In this document: in pieces, positions 33,853-46,086 of the stretch
Layout: every line of letters starts with the position of its first letter
Numbering within the stretch: position 1 is the stretch's first letter
Assembly (NCBI GenBank): GCA_016081115.2
Contig: CM071929.1
Span: 3,038,001 to 3,102,000, forward strand
Reading direction: 5' to 3'
DNA length: 64,000 nt
From: Rehmannia glutinosa
Taxonomy: Eukaryota > Streptophyta > Magnoliopsida > Lamiales > Orobanchaceae
The notes under the pieces: model-generated
Database searches by the model: none
Told to the model about the DNA's origin: nothing
Seen by the model: only the letters and a program-made list of their open reading frames with translations
Program-made: the position numbers and the translations under genes

Positions 33853-34787
33853 ATTTGTCTCGTACTCTCGTCCCACAAATTAAATTTACACTTTTAAGGA
33901 CAATTTAGTAAATTCAAGACTCATTATAAAAATATGACCATGTATTATTTCAAGCTCGATCTCTCTCTCTCTCTCGATTAACCGTATAGTTAAGAGGTAC
34001 CATAAACCATATATAATAGAAGAGCACTTGTGTCAAAAAAAGATTGGAAAATTGAAGTGATTTGATGAGTTGAATATTGGAAATTGGTATGGACCAATTA
34101 TTTAAGTGAGATCATTTATGAGTTGTGGAAATAAATGATATAATCATAATGCACAAAGTAAGTTACTTAAATGCCTTCTATATATGAAAATATATTAAAT
34201 TTTATTTTACGCCTATTGATTGATGTCATTTTAATTTTTTTTTTTTTTACAATATTAAACGTAGATAGAATCATAGAACTAATAGGAAAATTATTTGAGC
34301 CAATTTTGATACATTTCTTTATATGTCTCTTCCAAGCCCCACCATCTGAATCATCCTTACCATGTTCAAAGGAATTAGGTATAGAAGTAGAATTAAAGCA
34401 ACAAAAGATCAACAACAGTCAAGTACGTGGATTAATGTTCTCCATATGTGATCTTAGATGTGATCCAAGTAGGTGTGGTGACATCTCTGGGCCACACCTA
34501 GAGCTACATCCAACAGATTAATCTGCAGAGATTTCTTATCTTTCACAAAAGTAGTGAGAATAGTGTGATCATCTTTCTCGATAGTGTTCTCATCATCAAA
34601 ATTCATTTGTCACTTAGGGTGACACTCAAACAAGGAATCTTCATAACCCTGAGCGCGGATGGTGGAAAGAACCTGAATTATCCAAAAATGTGTAGTTATT
34701 CCTATCAAATTTCATGGTTGGAGCTGTGAAATTGGACATGCATTCTAGGAGTAGAAATAGAGAAAAAAAGAGAGCGAGGCGAGAAGA
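33853..34787. repeat. Peptide-locus flanking segment, copy 2
   Basis: Matches 7893-8250 plus 9214-9790, without the Tat gag insert, and 45154-46086. At 34788 it switches to the end of a long LTR (TGTCACGCC). Confidence 0.75.
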
Positions 34788-36852
34788 TGTCACGCCTCAA
34801 ACGCGACGCGACGATGACGATCAATCACTTAAATAGAAATAATTGTGATCTAAACCAATGATACAAAACTCCAAGTGAAATAGAGTCTAATGCGGCGGAA
34901 TAAAATACACACAAGTATGAATTACATCTCAAGGTCCGACAATATCCGAATACAATCCATCAAAATATCCGAATTTAAATTTACGGTCAAACTAAAAAGA
35001 GAATGAAGGAGTTCAACAATAACAAAAGCAAAAGAAAATGCCGCTTGACATCAATGATTATAGGAACTAGTACGACAGGCGGAGCACGGGATTCAGTCCG
35101 TGGTAGGTTCGACGTCTTCAACGTACTCCTCATCTAAATATTAGAAAATAGAAGGGGATGAGACAAAAATCTCGGTGGATGGGGTGATCTTGTGAGAGTG
35201 TGGCGATATATATAGTTAATGTGAGAAAACGGTTGTATGAAAACGCGTGAGGTATGATGCATGTTTTCACATATACCACAAGCGTCGTGATAAATATATA
35301 TTAAGTAATATACTTATACAATTTAAGAAATAGTTCGTGGTCACACAAGACTATGATTGAGGCAAGACAAGTAGGATTGCGTCTTGAATGTAACGCCAAT
35401 CATATGCAAACGAGTAAAGGTTGCGTCGATTTGTAGCGCCAACCAATGCAACACAAGTAGCGGTTGCGTCACGGATTTTGTAGCGCCAACCAATCGGTTC
35501 CGTTTAACTCGGAATCGTGTGGATCGAGGCAACGATTCCTTCATTCTTCCTTGTAACTCCCCGTTCAAAATGGTCCAAGAGACCACCTTATCGCTCCATA
35601 GGCAAAGACAAAATCCACATTGGAGCTTGCAAGGCTCGGATTCGTCATAATCATGATTATACCTCAAGTACTACGACCCGCTTCCCTTGGACAAACTCCG
35701 TCCCTCAGTTGCGGGATTAGGACGATGGGGTAGGAAGAGTGGAATAGCGGCTCGAGCTGCTGCCGGTTCCATCCCCAACGTATCCATTCCGACTGTGAGC
35801 TCGACGCACCAAGTTGACTCAGACAGGAAAGTAAGTACACGTTCAGGTAGTCAACCAGACAGTCGAGTATTATTGATTCAGGAAGCATTTTAGGAAAGTT
35901 TTCGAAAATTTGCGCAAGGCAATTATGGCGTTGGTGGAGTTATTTGGATGAAGATAATTATCGGGAGGATAAACAATATTCGATATCTTGAAAGATTAGG
36001 TGGAACATAAGTCCCGTTAAAGATTCGAAATCGCAAGCCGAGAAAGTCGCCCCACAATCGCGTATTAATCGGTCAAGACGATCCGATAAGTCGGGGATTT
36101 TTGAGAAAATAAAATATTTTAAGCAATAATTAAAGTCAGAGGGTCCAGGGCTGTTTCTTTAAAATAAAAAAATAATTCGAGTTATGTCCTTGTAAAAAGA
36201 AAATTTACAATTAGCCCAGTTTTGTAAAACCAATTCTTTTGGGGTTAAAAATTGGATAAATAAATGTACCGACCTTGAAAAATTATGAGGTCAGTTCCTA
36301 AATTCTCTAAATTGTTCAGAGATTCAGGTTTTTAAAGTTTTGAGGTCGAGGTTTCATAAAATTCACACATTATACCCAAATTTGTTAAAATTGTCATTTC
36401 GGTCCCTAAGTTTAAAATAATTGGAACTCACAAACCGGAAGGGCTTTTAATGTGATTCAGTTGGAAAATGTCACTAAGGTCAGTGGAATATTGGGACAAA
36501 AACAGTTTTAAAAATAAATAAGTATAGGCCCCTTAAATTTTGAAAATCTCATTTTTGTCCCATTTCGAAATAATTGCCTTTAAGGCTTTTAGGGGTCCGA
36601 TTGTTATGAAATTTGAACATTGGGTCCAAAATATCATTATGTTATAGTTAAATTAGTATTTCCAGGTGCATGGGCTGCATAAGTCCTGGAAATTTCGTTT
36701 TGGTCATTAATTTTAATCTTTTACAATTTGGTCCCTCAAGTTTTATAAAATTACTTTCCAAGCTCTAAACACTTGAATTTTTGGAATACACTTAAAATAT
36801 GTTATTTTCAGTCCCTTAAGAGTTAAAATTTCAAATTTAAAAAATAGGGTCT
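34788..36852 (-). mobile_element. Long LTR family X, 3' part, tandem copy I
   Basis: On the minus strand the LTR ends GAGGCGTGACA at 34788. Its homologues are 46087-48144 and, inverted, 52990-54540. No coding sequence. The repeated theme tttagtccctcaagttt is typical of plant Gypsy long LTRs; the lineage was not determined. It is interrupted at 36853 by the peptide gene. Confidence 0.6.
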
Positions 36853-36896
36853 AGTTGCTCGCCCGAACAATTCCCATGCCCCACGATACATTGACG

Positions 36897-37079
36897 TCAT
36901 AGCATTGCTGATCGCGTCAGCCGAAGCTTCCCGGCCTCGCTTATCGCTGAAATTGTCGAGCCAATCACATCCTCCTGTTGCAATAGGTGGCGTGCGGCTT
37001 CACATTTTTGGCTGCTTGCGATGATAGCTATGAGAACAAGAATCAAAATGCATGGGTAAGTAATGCCTCTAATGGCCAT
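36897..37079 (-). CDS. Small secreted peptide, 60 residues, copy 2
   Basis: ATG at 37079 gives MAIRGITYPC, a hydrophobic core to residue 22 (ILILVLIAII), then ASSQKCEA / ARHLLQQEDVIG and STISAISEAGKLRLTRSAML, stop. It looks like a signal peptide with cleavage near residue 28 and a mature part of about 32 residues with one possible basic site (KLRLTR). No family recognised. TATAAATA at 37229-37236, giving a leader of about 120 bases. Identical to copy 3. Copy 1 has a frameshift, and its downstream part differs after ISAIS, so the C-terminus is uncertain. Whether it is expressed inside an LTR is unknown. Confidence 0.5.
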   Translation of the reverse strand: MAIRGITYPCILILVLIAIIASSQKCEAARHLLQQEDVIGSTISAISEAGKLRLTRSAML

Positions 37080-37228
37080 GGTTTTTCTGAGAAATGATTT
37101 GTTGTTTGATGACTATTAATCAAAAAGAAAACAAAAAATAAAAGTTAATTGCTTTTTAACGTTTCTTAATGAGGGAAAATAGGAGTTTTATTTTGTTGAT
37201 GGGAGAAATATTGGTGCATATTGTGTGG

Positions 37229-37236
37229 TATTTATA
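37229..37236 (-). promoter_or_regulatory. TATA box of peptide gene copy 2
   Basis: TATAAATA 150 bp upstream of the ATG, conserved in all three gene copies. Confidence 0.6.
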
Positions 37237-37418
37237 GTCACGAGAAATTCAATACGCCGAACAACTTACATACTGCTTCATGATTGGGAGGTGAGAATTA
37301 ATAATTAAGACAGGTTGGTTTGTTGATTAGCGAATTCTGATTCTGCTGTACATTTTTGAAAACATTTTTAATTAACTTATAATTAAGCTCCTAATATACA
37401 TATAATTAATATAGTAAC

Positions 37419-37698
37419 ACTTAAAATATGTCATTTCCAGTCCCTTAAAAGTTAAAATTTCAAATTTTAAAATTAGGGTCTGGTACAGTTTAAAATTTCG
37501 AAATAGCCCTTAAACTTCTAAAATTTTACAATCTAGTCCTTTGGCTTTTAAGGGTTGATTTTATTTATCTAAAAACTCTTAAAACTTTATTAAAATGTCA
37601 AAACATAATTTTTGAACCTGTTCAGTCCCAAAAATTGAAAATTACAGATGGGTCCCTTAAGTTTTATTTTCTTGCAATTAAGTCCATCAACTTTCCAT
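37419..37698 (-). mobile_element. Long LTR family X, fragment up to the duplication breakpoint
   Basis: Continues the LTR after the peptide insert, starting 63 bp back. Ends at 37698, where tandem copy II begins. The same LTR runs on at 48980 in copy II. Confidence 0.7.
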
Positions 37699-39147
37699 AT
37701 AATTGTTAAGGGATTACAATTTTAACAAAAACTTGAGATGTGTTTAACTCCGTCTCAAGGATAACTCGCGGACTTTTTAAATCGTTTACATCACAAGTAT
37801 TTTACCTCATTTCGAGCTTGATTATGACATAATGTATATTGAATGAGGTCTACGTTTGCGTTTTGCACGTTTTAAAACTTAGGGCGAAAAATCGGATTTT
37901 TGATCAAAATTCGGATTTTTATATATAAAACAGAGACAGTGGTGGCCGAGGGTGAGGGCAACCGGTCGCCCACCCGATCGGCCGTCGCCCTCACCTAGAC
38001 CTGGTCGCCGCCTATGCCCTTTTTGGCTTAAAATGGTTATGTTTTCCGGACTTTGGCATTTTGGCCTTTTAACTCTATTTTCGTCCCCTTTGTCATTTTT
38101 ACACACAATTCACTTCAAATGTGTTTTGTTGCATAAATTATATATTTTGGGGATTGTCTAGCTCGATTATCATCACCATTGCTCGTCTTTACCGATCGAA
38201 TGGTAAGAATTTCACTCTATTTAGCTCAATTGGGTTGAACCCTTGAGTTTGTGGCTTATATGTATTTTTCTTGATGCAATTCATATATATTTATGGTGAG
38301 CTTATTGATTGTTGATGAATGATATTTGTTAAATTGCTTTTGGTGATGAAAAACTTGGCTTGATTACATTTACAAGGGCTATATATATCTTTTTAAATCT
38401 TTGACGCCCCGCCAAGTGTTCGATAAAATATTTCAATGAAAAATTCATCACCTACATGATTCTCTCGTTTTTCGGATGGCTTATATATTTATAGAGATCA
38501 TGTTTTGCTTATCAAATGAGTTTTCAAAAGCTTCTACAAGTCGTATGATTCGACTTTTTCCTCCTATTTGGTTTATAAGCATCAATGTTCAAATAGCTCG
38601 ATACATCGGTTTAGATTGCGCACTTTGATATGAAGATATGGTGTTTTTATCGTGCTAACATTCTTTTTGATGATTCCAAAGGGGAGAAACGGGTTATAAG
38701 CTCGTTAGCTCAAAGAAGCTAAGATAAGCTCAATGAAAAGAAAGTTTATAAGTTGTGGCTATTGTAAGCCGTATGTTGTGGATCATATTTTGTCCACTTG
38801 GTGTATTATGGTTGTATATGTTTCTTAGTCCATTGGTTGTAGTATGGACTCATATACGTTTCTAATGATATCTCTTTGACAGGGGGAGCTTTTAAGTTTT
38901 TGATACTTAAGTTGTTTCTATATAACTCTTGTTGTGCTTGTTGATAGGGGAGCGTTTGCTATATGTGTTTGAATATCTCTACTCCCTTCCTTGTGTTTTA
39001 TTTGCGGAATATTGTCGCTCTCAACGGATATTTATTTTTGACCAGGAAAACTTGTTTTGTTTTCAAAATCGCCTCTCAAAATTGTTTTGTTTTCAAAATC
39101 GACCTTGTTGAATTGTTTTGGTTTGTAATCATCAAAAGGGGAGATTG

Positions 39148-40628
39148 TTTGATAAATGATTTTTATCATGATTTTGATGATTTTGTTTTTATACCAAAAT
39201 AATATTTTTAAAGGTTGTCCAAATACTCCAAAATGTTTTAAAATGGTTTTAAATATTTTCCGGAGTATTTCTTCAAGATTATTTTCGACAAAATTGGACA
39301 ACGCTTTTATATGTTTTTATGTCAAGTGTTTTTACATCAAAACAATGTCCCTCAATGTTGTCCTAATACTCCGATTGGTCTAAAATATTTTTACTATTTT
39401 TGGAGTATTTCTTGAAGTTTATTTTCGATATAAAATTAGACAACACTTATGTTTCAGCTCGACCGATCCCCATAGGGCAACCCATACATTTGTTGAGTTT
39501 TGGAACGAGAAAAAGGGACGGAGAAAAACTTGGCGGCCGGTCGACCCGGAGGTCGACCGGTAGGGGCGACCGGTCGACCCTAGGGCGACCGGTGCCTGGG
39601 AAGCCCCCTCAAGGTGCAGTCTTCTCTGTTTCATGTTTTAACTAACCCCAACCGGTCCAACATGAGGGCGACCGGTCGAACCCCCCCTCGACCGGTCCCC
39701 CTGTGTAAAATTCGCAGAAATTTCAATTTCAACTTATCTCTGCTTGTGACCGGTCGAACCCCTCTTTTGACAACAAACTATCCGTTGAGTTTCTGAGACA
39801 ATTTTTCCTTGATTTGAGGGGTTGATTTCTAATGACTCTTTTCTTCAATTGTCTTGGTATTTTTGAGAATTCATATCCCCAAGAGGAGCCAATCTTGTAC
39901 AAGAAATCTTCTATAAATAAAGGAAGATTTGAAGCAACACAACAAGAGAGAATACTACAACACAACAAGATACACTCAAGCAAATATATTTGTTCTTCAT
40001 TGTTATTATTCTTGTTGTAATAGCTTAAGGTCTTTCACTTTCACATCTTGAGGTCTAGGCTTATTTCTTGATTACACTTGCACTCAAATTGTATTATTCA
40101 TTATTGAGTTGTAATCTTGATTTTTGGTCATCATTCAACACAAGAGATCTTTGTGAGTGTTCTTGTGGTAAGAACACACTTGGGTGATTTAGGTGTTAGG
40201 TGTGAGAAGATTGTGGTAATCTTCTTGTCGAGGTGTTGAAGAATTTGGTATTCTTCAGGTTGAAAATTGTGGTAATTTTCACAAGGTGTGGATTGGAGAT
40301 TGTGGTAATCTTCAAGAGAGATTGTGGTAATCTCAAAGGTGGTGTTGAAGAAGAGTGTGGTACTCTTCAAGGTGTCGTTGTAAGTTGATGTTGTATTAAT
40401 TTTGGTAATTAATAAAATCTTTTTCTTTTTGAAATCCATCCGGATATCTTTGGGGTGGTAGAGGATTAGGCCCAGGTGGGTTGAACCTCTATAAATCGGC
40501 GTGTGTTGTTTACATTCCGCACCTTTATTATTGTCTTTGAGCATTCGGTTTGAATAAGAGGGCAAAATCGAAAAGATGGAGATAATCTATTCACCCCCTC
40601 TAGATTATCGTAGTAGCTTGGACTTACA
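39148..40628 (+). mobile_element. Third Copia LTR, from the tandem duplication
   Basis: Copy of 27799-29288, including the palindrome block 39530-39690 (cleanest GGCGACCGGTCGACCC units), TATAAATA 39912-39919 and the hairpin array 40157-40414. Followed by AATTG, the target duplication. Confidence 0.85.
40157..40414 (+). repeat. Array of eight small hairpins, third LTR
   Basis: Same order, stems and (G/T)TGGT loops as 28816-29073, with small changes only outside stems (for example GTGGATT before the fifth hairpin). Confidence 0.8.
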
Positions 40629-40633
40629 AATTG

Positions 40634-42130
40634 CTTGTTTTGAACACGATTTAGTGGCATTCTTCATTCCGGATCTTGGTCCGTCACTATATAGTAAGGT
40701 TCACGACCAACAAACTTCTAAGAACTTTACGAACAACCAAGTATATGATTCTTCGTCCTCCTTTAGTATAAGACTAGCTCCAAACGTGACACATCGTTGA
40801 TGGTTATCTACTCCCGTAAATGGAGCAAAAACCATTTTGTACCTGCACACCATAAGTATACAATTTTAAGTTAATAAATAATACGAGCACATTGTACAAA
40901 ATATACAGGAACACATAGCTAAGTGTACAATGTTAGTCCAATATTTATACAGATCCCATCAACTAAATAAACATGGATGCTGTAAAGATAAAAGTCTGTT
41001 TCGATTTTAACAATACACAATATTCACATTATTATAAACCCAAGTTGGCATGCAATGACACTCAATTATATGAACAATTTACCGAAAATAAGTATACAGA
41101 CCTAAAAGGAAAAATTACATATGCCAATGTATTAAATATACAGTAAAACATCATTCATTGTTCATTATGGAACAAATAATTATACAAATCACATCAACTA
41201 AGTAAACATGGTATATTTCTCAAAACTTCTAAAAGTCTCAGAACTAAATTGAGCCAAATATACATATATTATCAACTAAGTATACATGTTATTTGCAAAT
41301 TTCATCAATGGTACAACTTTAATCGATAAGTATACATATCCTTTCAAGTAAGTGTACATGTCACCGCATAAATATGAAGTAAACCACAATGATTTACCTG
41401 TTAGTATTGTATGTAGCATCAAATGAAAGCACATCTCCAAATGTGGCGTAGTTCCTTTTGGATTTTTGGTGCCCAAAATAGACGCGTCGATTGTTCATCC
41501 TCGTCCTGCGTATTCGAAAGCCATGCCTTGTTTTATCTCTTTTTGTTTAAATAATTTGTCTATCACCAATCGTGCGTGCACCGCATATATAGGCTTTTAA
41601 GTCGCGTTTGAAGTTTTTAAAATCAATCTTGATTGCACCGCGTGTGAAAATCCGCCAACCATCTCCTTGAATAATTCATGTTGTTTTGAACTCCCTATAT
41701 TAGCCTTTGTGCAATTCATTATAAATTCTTGGTGACAAAGTTGATTTGTTAACTTTTAGGAATTGCTTGAATGTATCGATTGCCATTGGGTGAGTGTGGC
41801 GTTCTTCAAAACTTCGTATTTTATATGCGCCACCTACGGTGTATTCGAATATACTGACATGCATTGCACCCAACACGGTTTGAAGTCCTCTTTCGTGAAC
41901 CATGTGGCGGGTCATTATCGGCTTCATCTGTATGCTCCATAGGTATGTTGTTTTTGTGTGTTTGAAGCCTTCTCTATTGCAAAAACATAATGCACACGAA
42001 TTACTTCGTTCTTGAACCACTTTGTCGTGCTCCTTCGATGTCGAATCCGCTAATTGCTCTCAGTACTCTTTGTAAAATTGTATACCGTTTCCAATGTAGC
42101 GAAATGCATGCCTACTCGTGGAATCTTTTC
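40634..42130 (-). pseudogene. FAR1-type MULE transposase, N-terminal half, copy II
   Basis: Duplicate of 29294-30810. The FAR1 zinc domain reads GGAYKIRSFEERHTHPM at about 41810-41860. The DDE core at 40830-40650 is cleaner here: YKMVFAPFTGVDNHQRCVTF follows TGTGCAG, a likely intron acceptor. Copy II ends at the Copia LTR and has no C-terminal half. Confidence 0.75.
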
Positions 42131-42734
42131 TTGTTCTACGGTATCCAATATTTAGTTAGTCCGGTGAGATTTGAGTCGAGCGTCAATTGAAATCGTTTGT
42201 TGGTTACGTGATATTTTACATTAAAACTCTTGTACAATTTTTTTCACTTTCCATTCAGGTCATATTAACTTAATTTCGTAACTTATTAAGTTAACTCAAG
42301 TTTACGACTTTTTAATCACTTTTGCCGCATTTCATATATAAAACAAACGTCGATTTTGCTACCACGTGTTTTAAATTTGCTTTTGCATCATTAATTTTGG
42401 TACCCCATATTTTATTTTCTAATTGCTTATGATAGAGAATCTGAAAAAGTGATTCCAAAGCAATTAAAATATGGCTTACCGAAATTAATATGCCCAGAAA
42501 TTAGGATACCAAAAGTGAATACATGCAATATAGTTCAGGTACTATAAATTGAAATTATCTCAAACTCTTTAAATTAGTAAACCTCAAGTCTGACAAGAGT
42601 TCATCTCATGGGGAGAAAATGAAAACATCACTATCGGTCATTATACACTAATTGATCAGTGAAAGTGTACGCTTAATTGTGAAATTGCTCTCGTAACTAT
42701 AAGGTGCTAGCAATTTTGGGAGGACTATTAATAT

Positions 42735-43075
42735 TTTTTCACAATAAATACTAAAATACCTTTCATCAAAAATTTTAGTACTTTTCAATAAGATTATTAA
42801 TACATTTAAGGGGGATACTAATACTTTTAGGACAAAACCAATAATTTTCATGAGGATTACTAAAAACTACTCAAGGAGTTATATACTAATACTTTTCAGG
42901 GGATTACCAATATTTTTCTAAGGAATTGTTAATATTTTTTATAGAAAAACTAATACTTTTGAGGATTGCCTAATATTACTTCAACGCCTAATATTGTTCA
43001 AAGGGATTACTAATACTTTCCAGGATGTCTTACTAATATTTTTTGAGGGGAAAAATAATACTTTAAAAGGCTCAT
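42735..43075. repeat. ACTAATACTTTT array, copy II
   Basis: Duplicate of 31420-31760, with several unit-level differences. Confidence 0.65.
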
Positions 43076-45153
43076 AATATCACAAGAATGACATCGGTCA
43101 CAAGATCCTATGACACCGCCCCAAAATATTACAAAAAACCAATGATGCATGAAATTACAAAAAAACTCAGGTCGGTTTGGATTCGTCAATGAAAAAAACA
43201 TTGTTAGACGGTCTAACCTAAGTCTTTATCAACTATAAAAATTAAGGTTTGGAAAGATGCCTAAATCTTTAAATCAATCCCATGTTTCCGTGTAATATAT
43301 ATTTCATGGTGCATACTTATAAGATTTACTGTTGCAAAATAAAAACCTTGAGAAAGTAAGTCGATCGGAATTCATTACATCACAAATAATGTTTAATTAT
43401 ATTTGAATCGAATCTTGCCCAATATTAGCCAAAATAGTATAAATAATTAACGAAAAGTCCATAACTTTTAAATGATTCACTTATCAAAAGTACTTACACC
43501 ATGATTGCAGCCAAATTATATCCACCCCATCATTAATTAAACAAGCCACAAAAGTAACTAAAAAAAAGTAAATTCAAAATTTAGTAGGAAAGAGACTAGA
43601 AAAAGTCTCTCCCTAGAATATATTCCATATATTCCTTTTCAATCCTCTTGAAAACACAACCAAAATTAACTAAAACAAAATATATATACTAAAACCAATT
43701 TTGGAAAATTTAGTTGTGGGTGAAGGTAGAAATATTTGAGGAAGAGAGGGTGGGTTTATATAGAGTTCTCATATATGGCCACAAAATTATGTGATATTTT
43801 AATGGGTTGGTGATCAGATTGCACTAAATTAAGTTGTTTACCGAAGAAAATCGGGTTACATGCAAATAATTACGTTATTACTTATTTTTCTGTCCCTAAT
43901 GTTCTTTTTGTTTTAACGGCAATTAGGTACTAACACGAAACATAAAATAAGTAGCTAGGCAAGATATTGGTAGCTAAGTTGGGTTGGTTTGCCTTAATTT
44001 GTGTTGTATATAGCCCAAAGAGGTTCATTCTACTCCTGAGTCATATTGACCCCGGCCCAAAGCATTATATATATATAAACGAATCGCGCGAATTGATCAT
44101 AATATTATTCAAATTTGTTAGCAATTTTATCAAGTTTAAAAAATTAGGCCTAAATTTTATTTGATCATTAACCAAATTGATTTAGAATGAATTTTAATGA
44201 AAGCAAATACAATCAAGTTCGAATAGATTGATCTTTTCACATATTTTTCTTTTTTTTTTTTTTTTACTGATTAAATTGAGCACGAGTTGAGCTTAAACTT
44301 TTGTCGGCGAAAAAAATGTGTTCAAGCTCAATTTGTTAAGTTAATGAAGTGAACCCGCACGTAAATGCTTTTCACGGTTTTGAGCATTATTCTAAAATTC
44401 CCTCTAGCTCCGCTTAGTCCCGTCTCCAGGCGTTAGGCTCTTCTTGACCACCTAAAATTTTCTTCCGATTAGGCCATCTAATCCTATCTATACCCGCCTA
44501 TTCGGGCGGAGCTAGAGACAATTCATTTTGTTGAGGCAAAATCAACAAAAAAATAAATATTTAGATACGTATACCAAAACTTATTATTTACAAAATAAAA
44601 AATATATATGTAATAATTGAGTTTTTGAGAAGTTTGAGGGGGATAAAGCCTCTGTACCACACACATGAATACGTCCCTGCCTACATAACCCTGCCCAGGT
44701 TGCGACTATCATTTTTTAGAACAGTCAAGTATAAAATAGTATAATTTGTTCTTAAACCTTAGTTATTTGGCCTCTTGCAGCAGTTGATGTCATTCTCTGT
44801 TTACATAAAAGTTTGTTTTCATACATGTAAAAGAGAAGAATCTAACCTATGTTTTATTTTCCTATTAGAATCAGCTTTTGGTGTGTGTAGACCACACAAA
44901 AACAAAAGGCCACAATTCCAGCTCTGGCAATTGGAACAATACACTTCAGAAAGGCACTTGATGTACTAGGTCAAATAAGTTGTAATTTTTCTTGTTGTAT
45001 TGGATAATAATCAAATTCACTTCTTACATGAGGCAATTTGCGTTTTGGTTTAAAGCATATTTAATGGCAGAAATGTGCTTCGACTTGATAGGAGTTCATA
45101 CCTGAATAGCTTAGATGGGTTCGATTGGGGAAAATCAAATTATTCCTGAATTT
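43076..45153. other. No supported gene, copy II of 31761-33852
   Basis: Near-identical to the copy I stretch, including the possible MITE at 44504-44681. A T-run near 44250 is longer here. Confidence 0.5.
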
Positions 45154-46086
45154 ATTTGTCTCGTACTCTCGTCCCACAAATTAAATTTACACTTTTAAGG
45201 ACAATTTAGTAAATTCAAGACTCATTATAAAAATATGACCATGTATTATTTCCTGAAGCTCGATCTCTCTCTCTCTCTCGATTAACCGTATAGTTAAGAG
45301 GTACCATAAACCATATATAATAGAAGAGCACTTGTGTCAAAAAAAGATTGGAAAATTGAAGTGATTTGATGAGTTGAATATTGGAAATTGGTATGGACCA
45401 ATTATTTAAGTGAGATCATTTATGAGTTGTGGAAATAAATGATATAATCATAATGCACAAAGTAAGTTACTTAAATGCCTTCTATATATGAAAATATATT
45501 AAATTTTATTTTACGCCTATTGATTGATGTCATTTTAATTTTTTTTTTTTACAATATTAAACGTAGATAGAATCATAGAACTAATAGGAAAATTATTTGA
45601 GCCAATTTTGATACATTTCTTTATACGTCTCTTCCAAGGCCCACCATCTGAATCATATATCCTTACCATGTTCAAAGGAATTAGGTATAGAAGTAGAATT
45701 AAAGCAACAAAAGATCAACAACAGTCAAGTACGTGGATTAATGTTCTCCATATGTGATCTTAGATGTGATCCAGATAGGTGTGGTGATATCTTGGCCACA
45801 CCCAGAGCTACATTCAACAGATTAATGTGCATAGATTTCTTACCTTTCACAAAAGTAGTGAGAATAGCGTGATCATCTTTCTGGACAATTTTCTCATTAT
45901 CAAATTCATTGTCACTTAGGGTGACACTCAAACAAGGAATCTTCATAACCCTAAGCGCGGACGGTGGAAAGAACCTGAATTAACCAAAAATGTGTAGTTA
46001 TTCCTATCAAATGTCATGCTTGGAGCTGTGAAATTGGACATGCATGCTAGGAGTAGAAATAGAAAAAAAGAGAGCGAGGCAGAAGA
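45154..46086. repeat. Peptide-locus flanking segment, copy 3
   Basis: Tandem copy of 33853-34787. Small indels only. Confidence 0.75.

Larger units (their letters stand above)
36790..37481. repeat. 63-bp direct repeats flanking the peptide gene insert
   Basis: 36790-36852 and 37419-37481 both run ACTTAAAATATG...AGGGTCT. They flank a 566-bp segment holding the peptide gene. The uninterrupted sequence exists on the opposite strand around 53530-53610. Left junction shares GGGTCT with the peptide locus of copy 1. Confidence 0.8.
26364..37698. repeat. Large tandem duplication, copy I (11.3 kb)
   Basis: Starts ATAATTGTTAAGGG at 26364 inside the Copia 3' region and ends ...AACTTTCCAT at 37698 inside a long LTR. 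Copy II restarts with the same ATAATTGTTAAGGG at 37699. Order and orientation of all contents are the same in both copies. The only shared bases at the breakpoint are AT. Most 60-base lines show zero to three small differences. Confidence 0.9.

Noticed and set aside
35384..35893. Overlapping frames in LTR X
   Set aside because: Not conserved with the inverted LTR X copy, broken by indels in tandem copy II.
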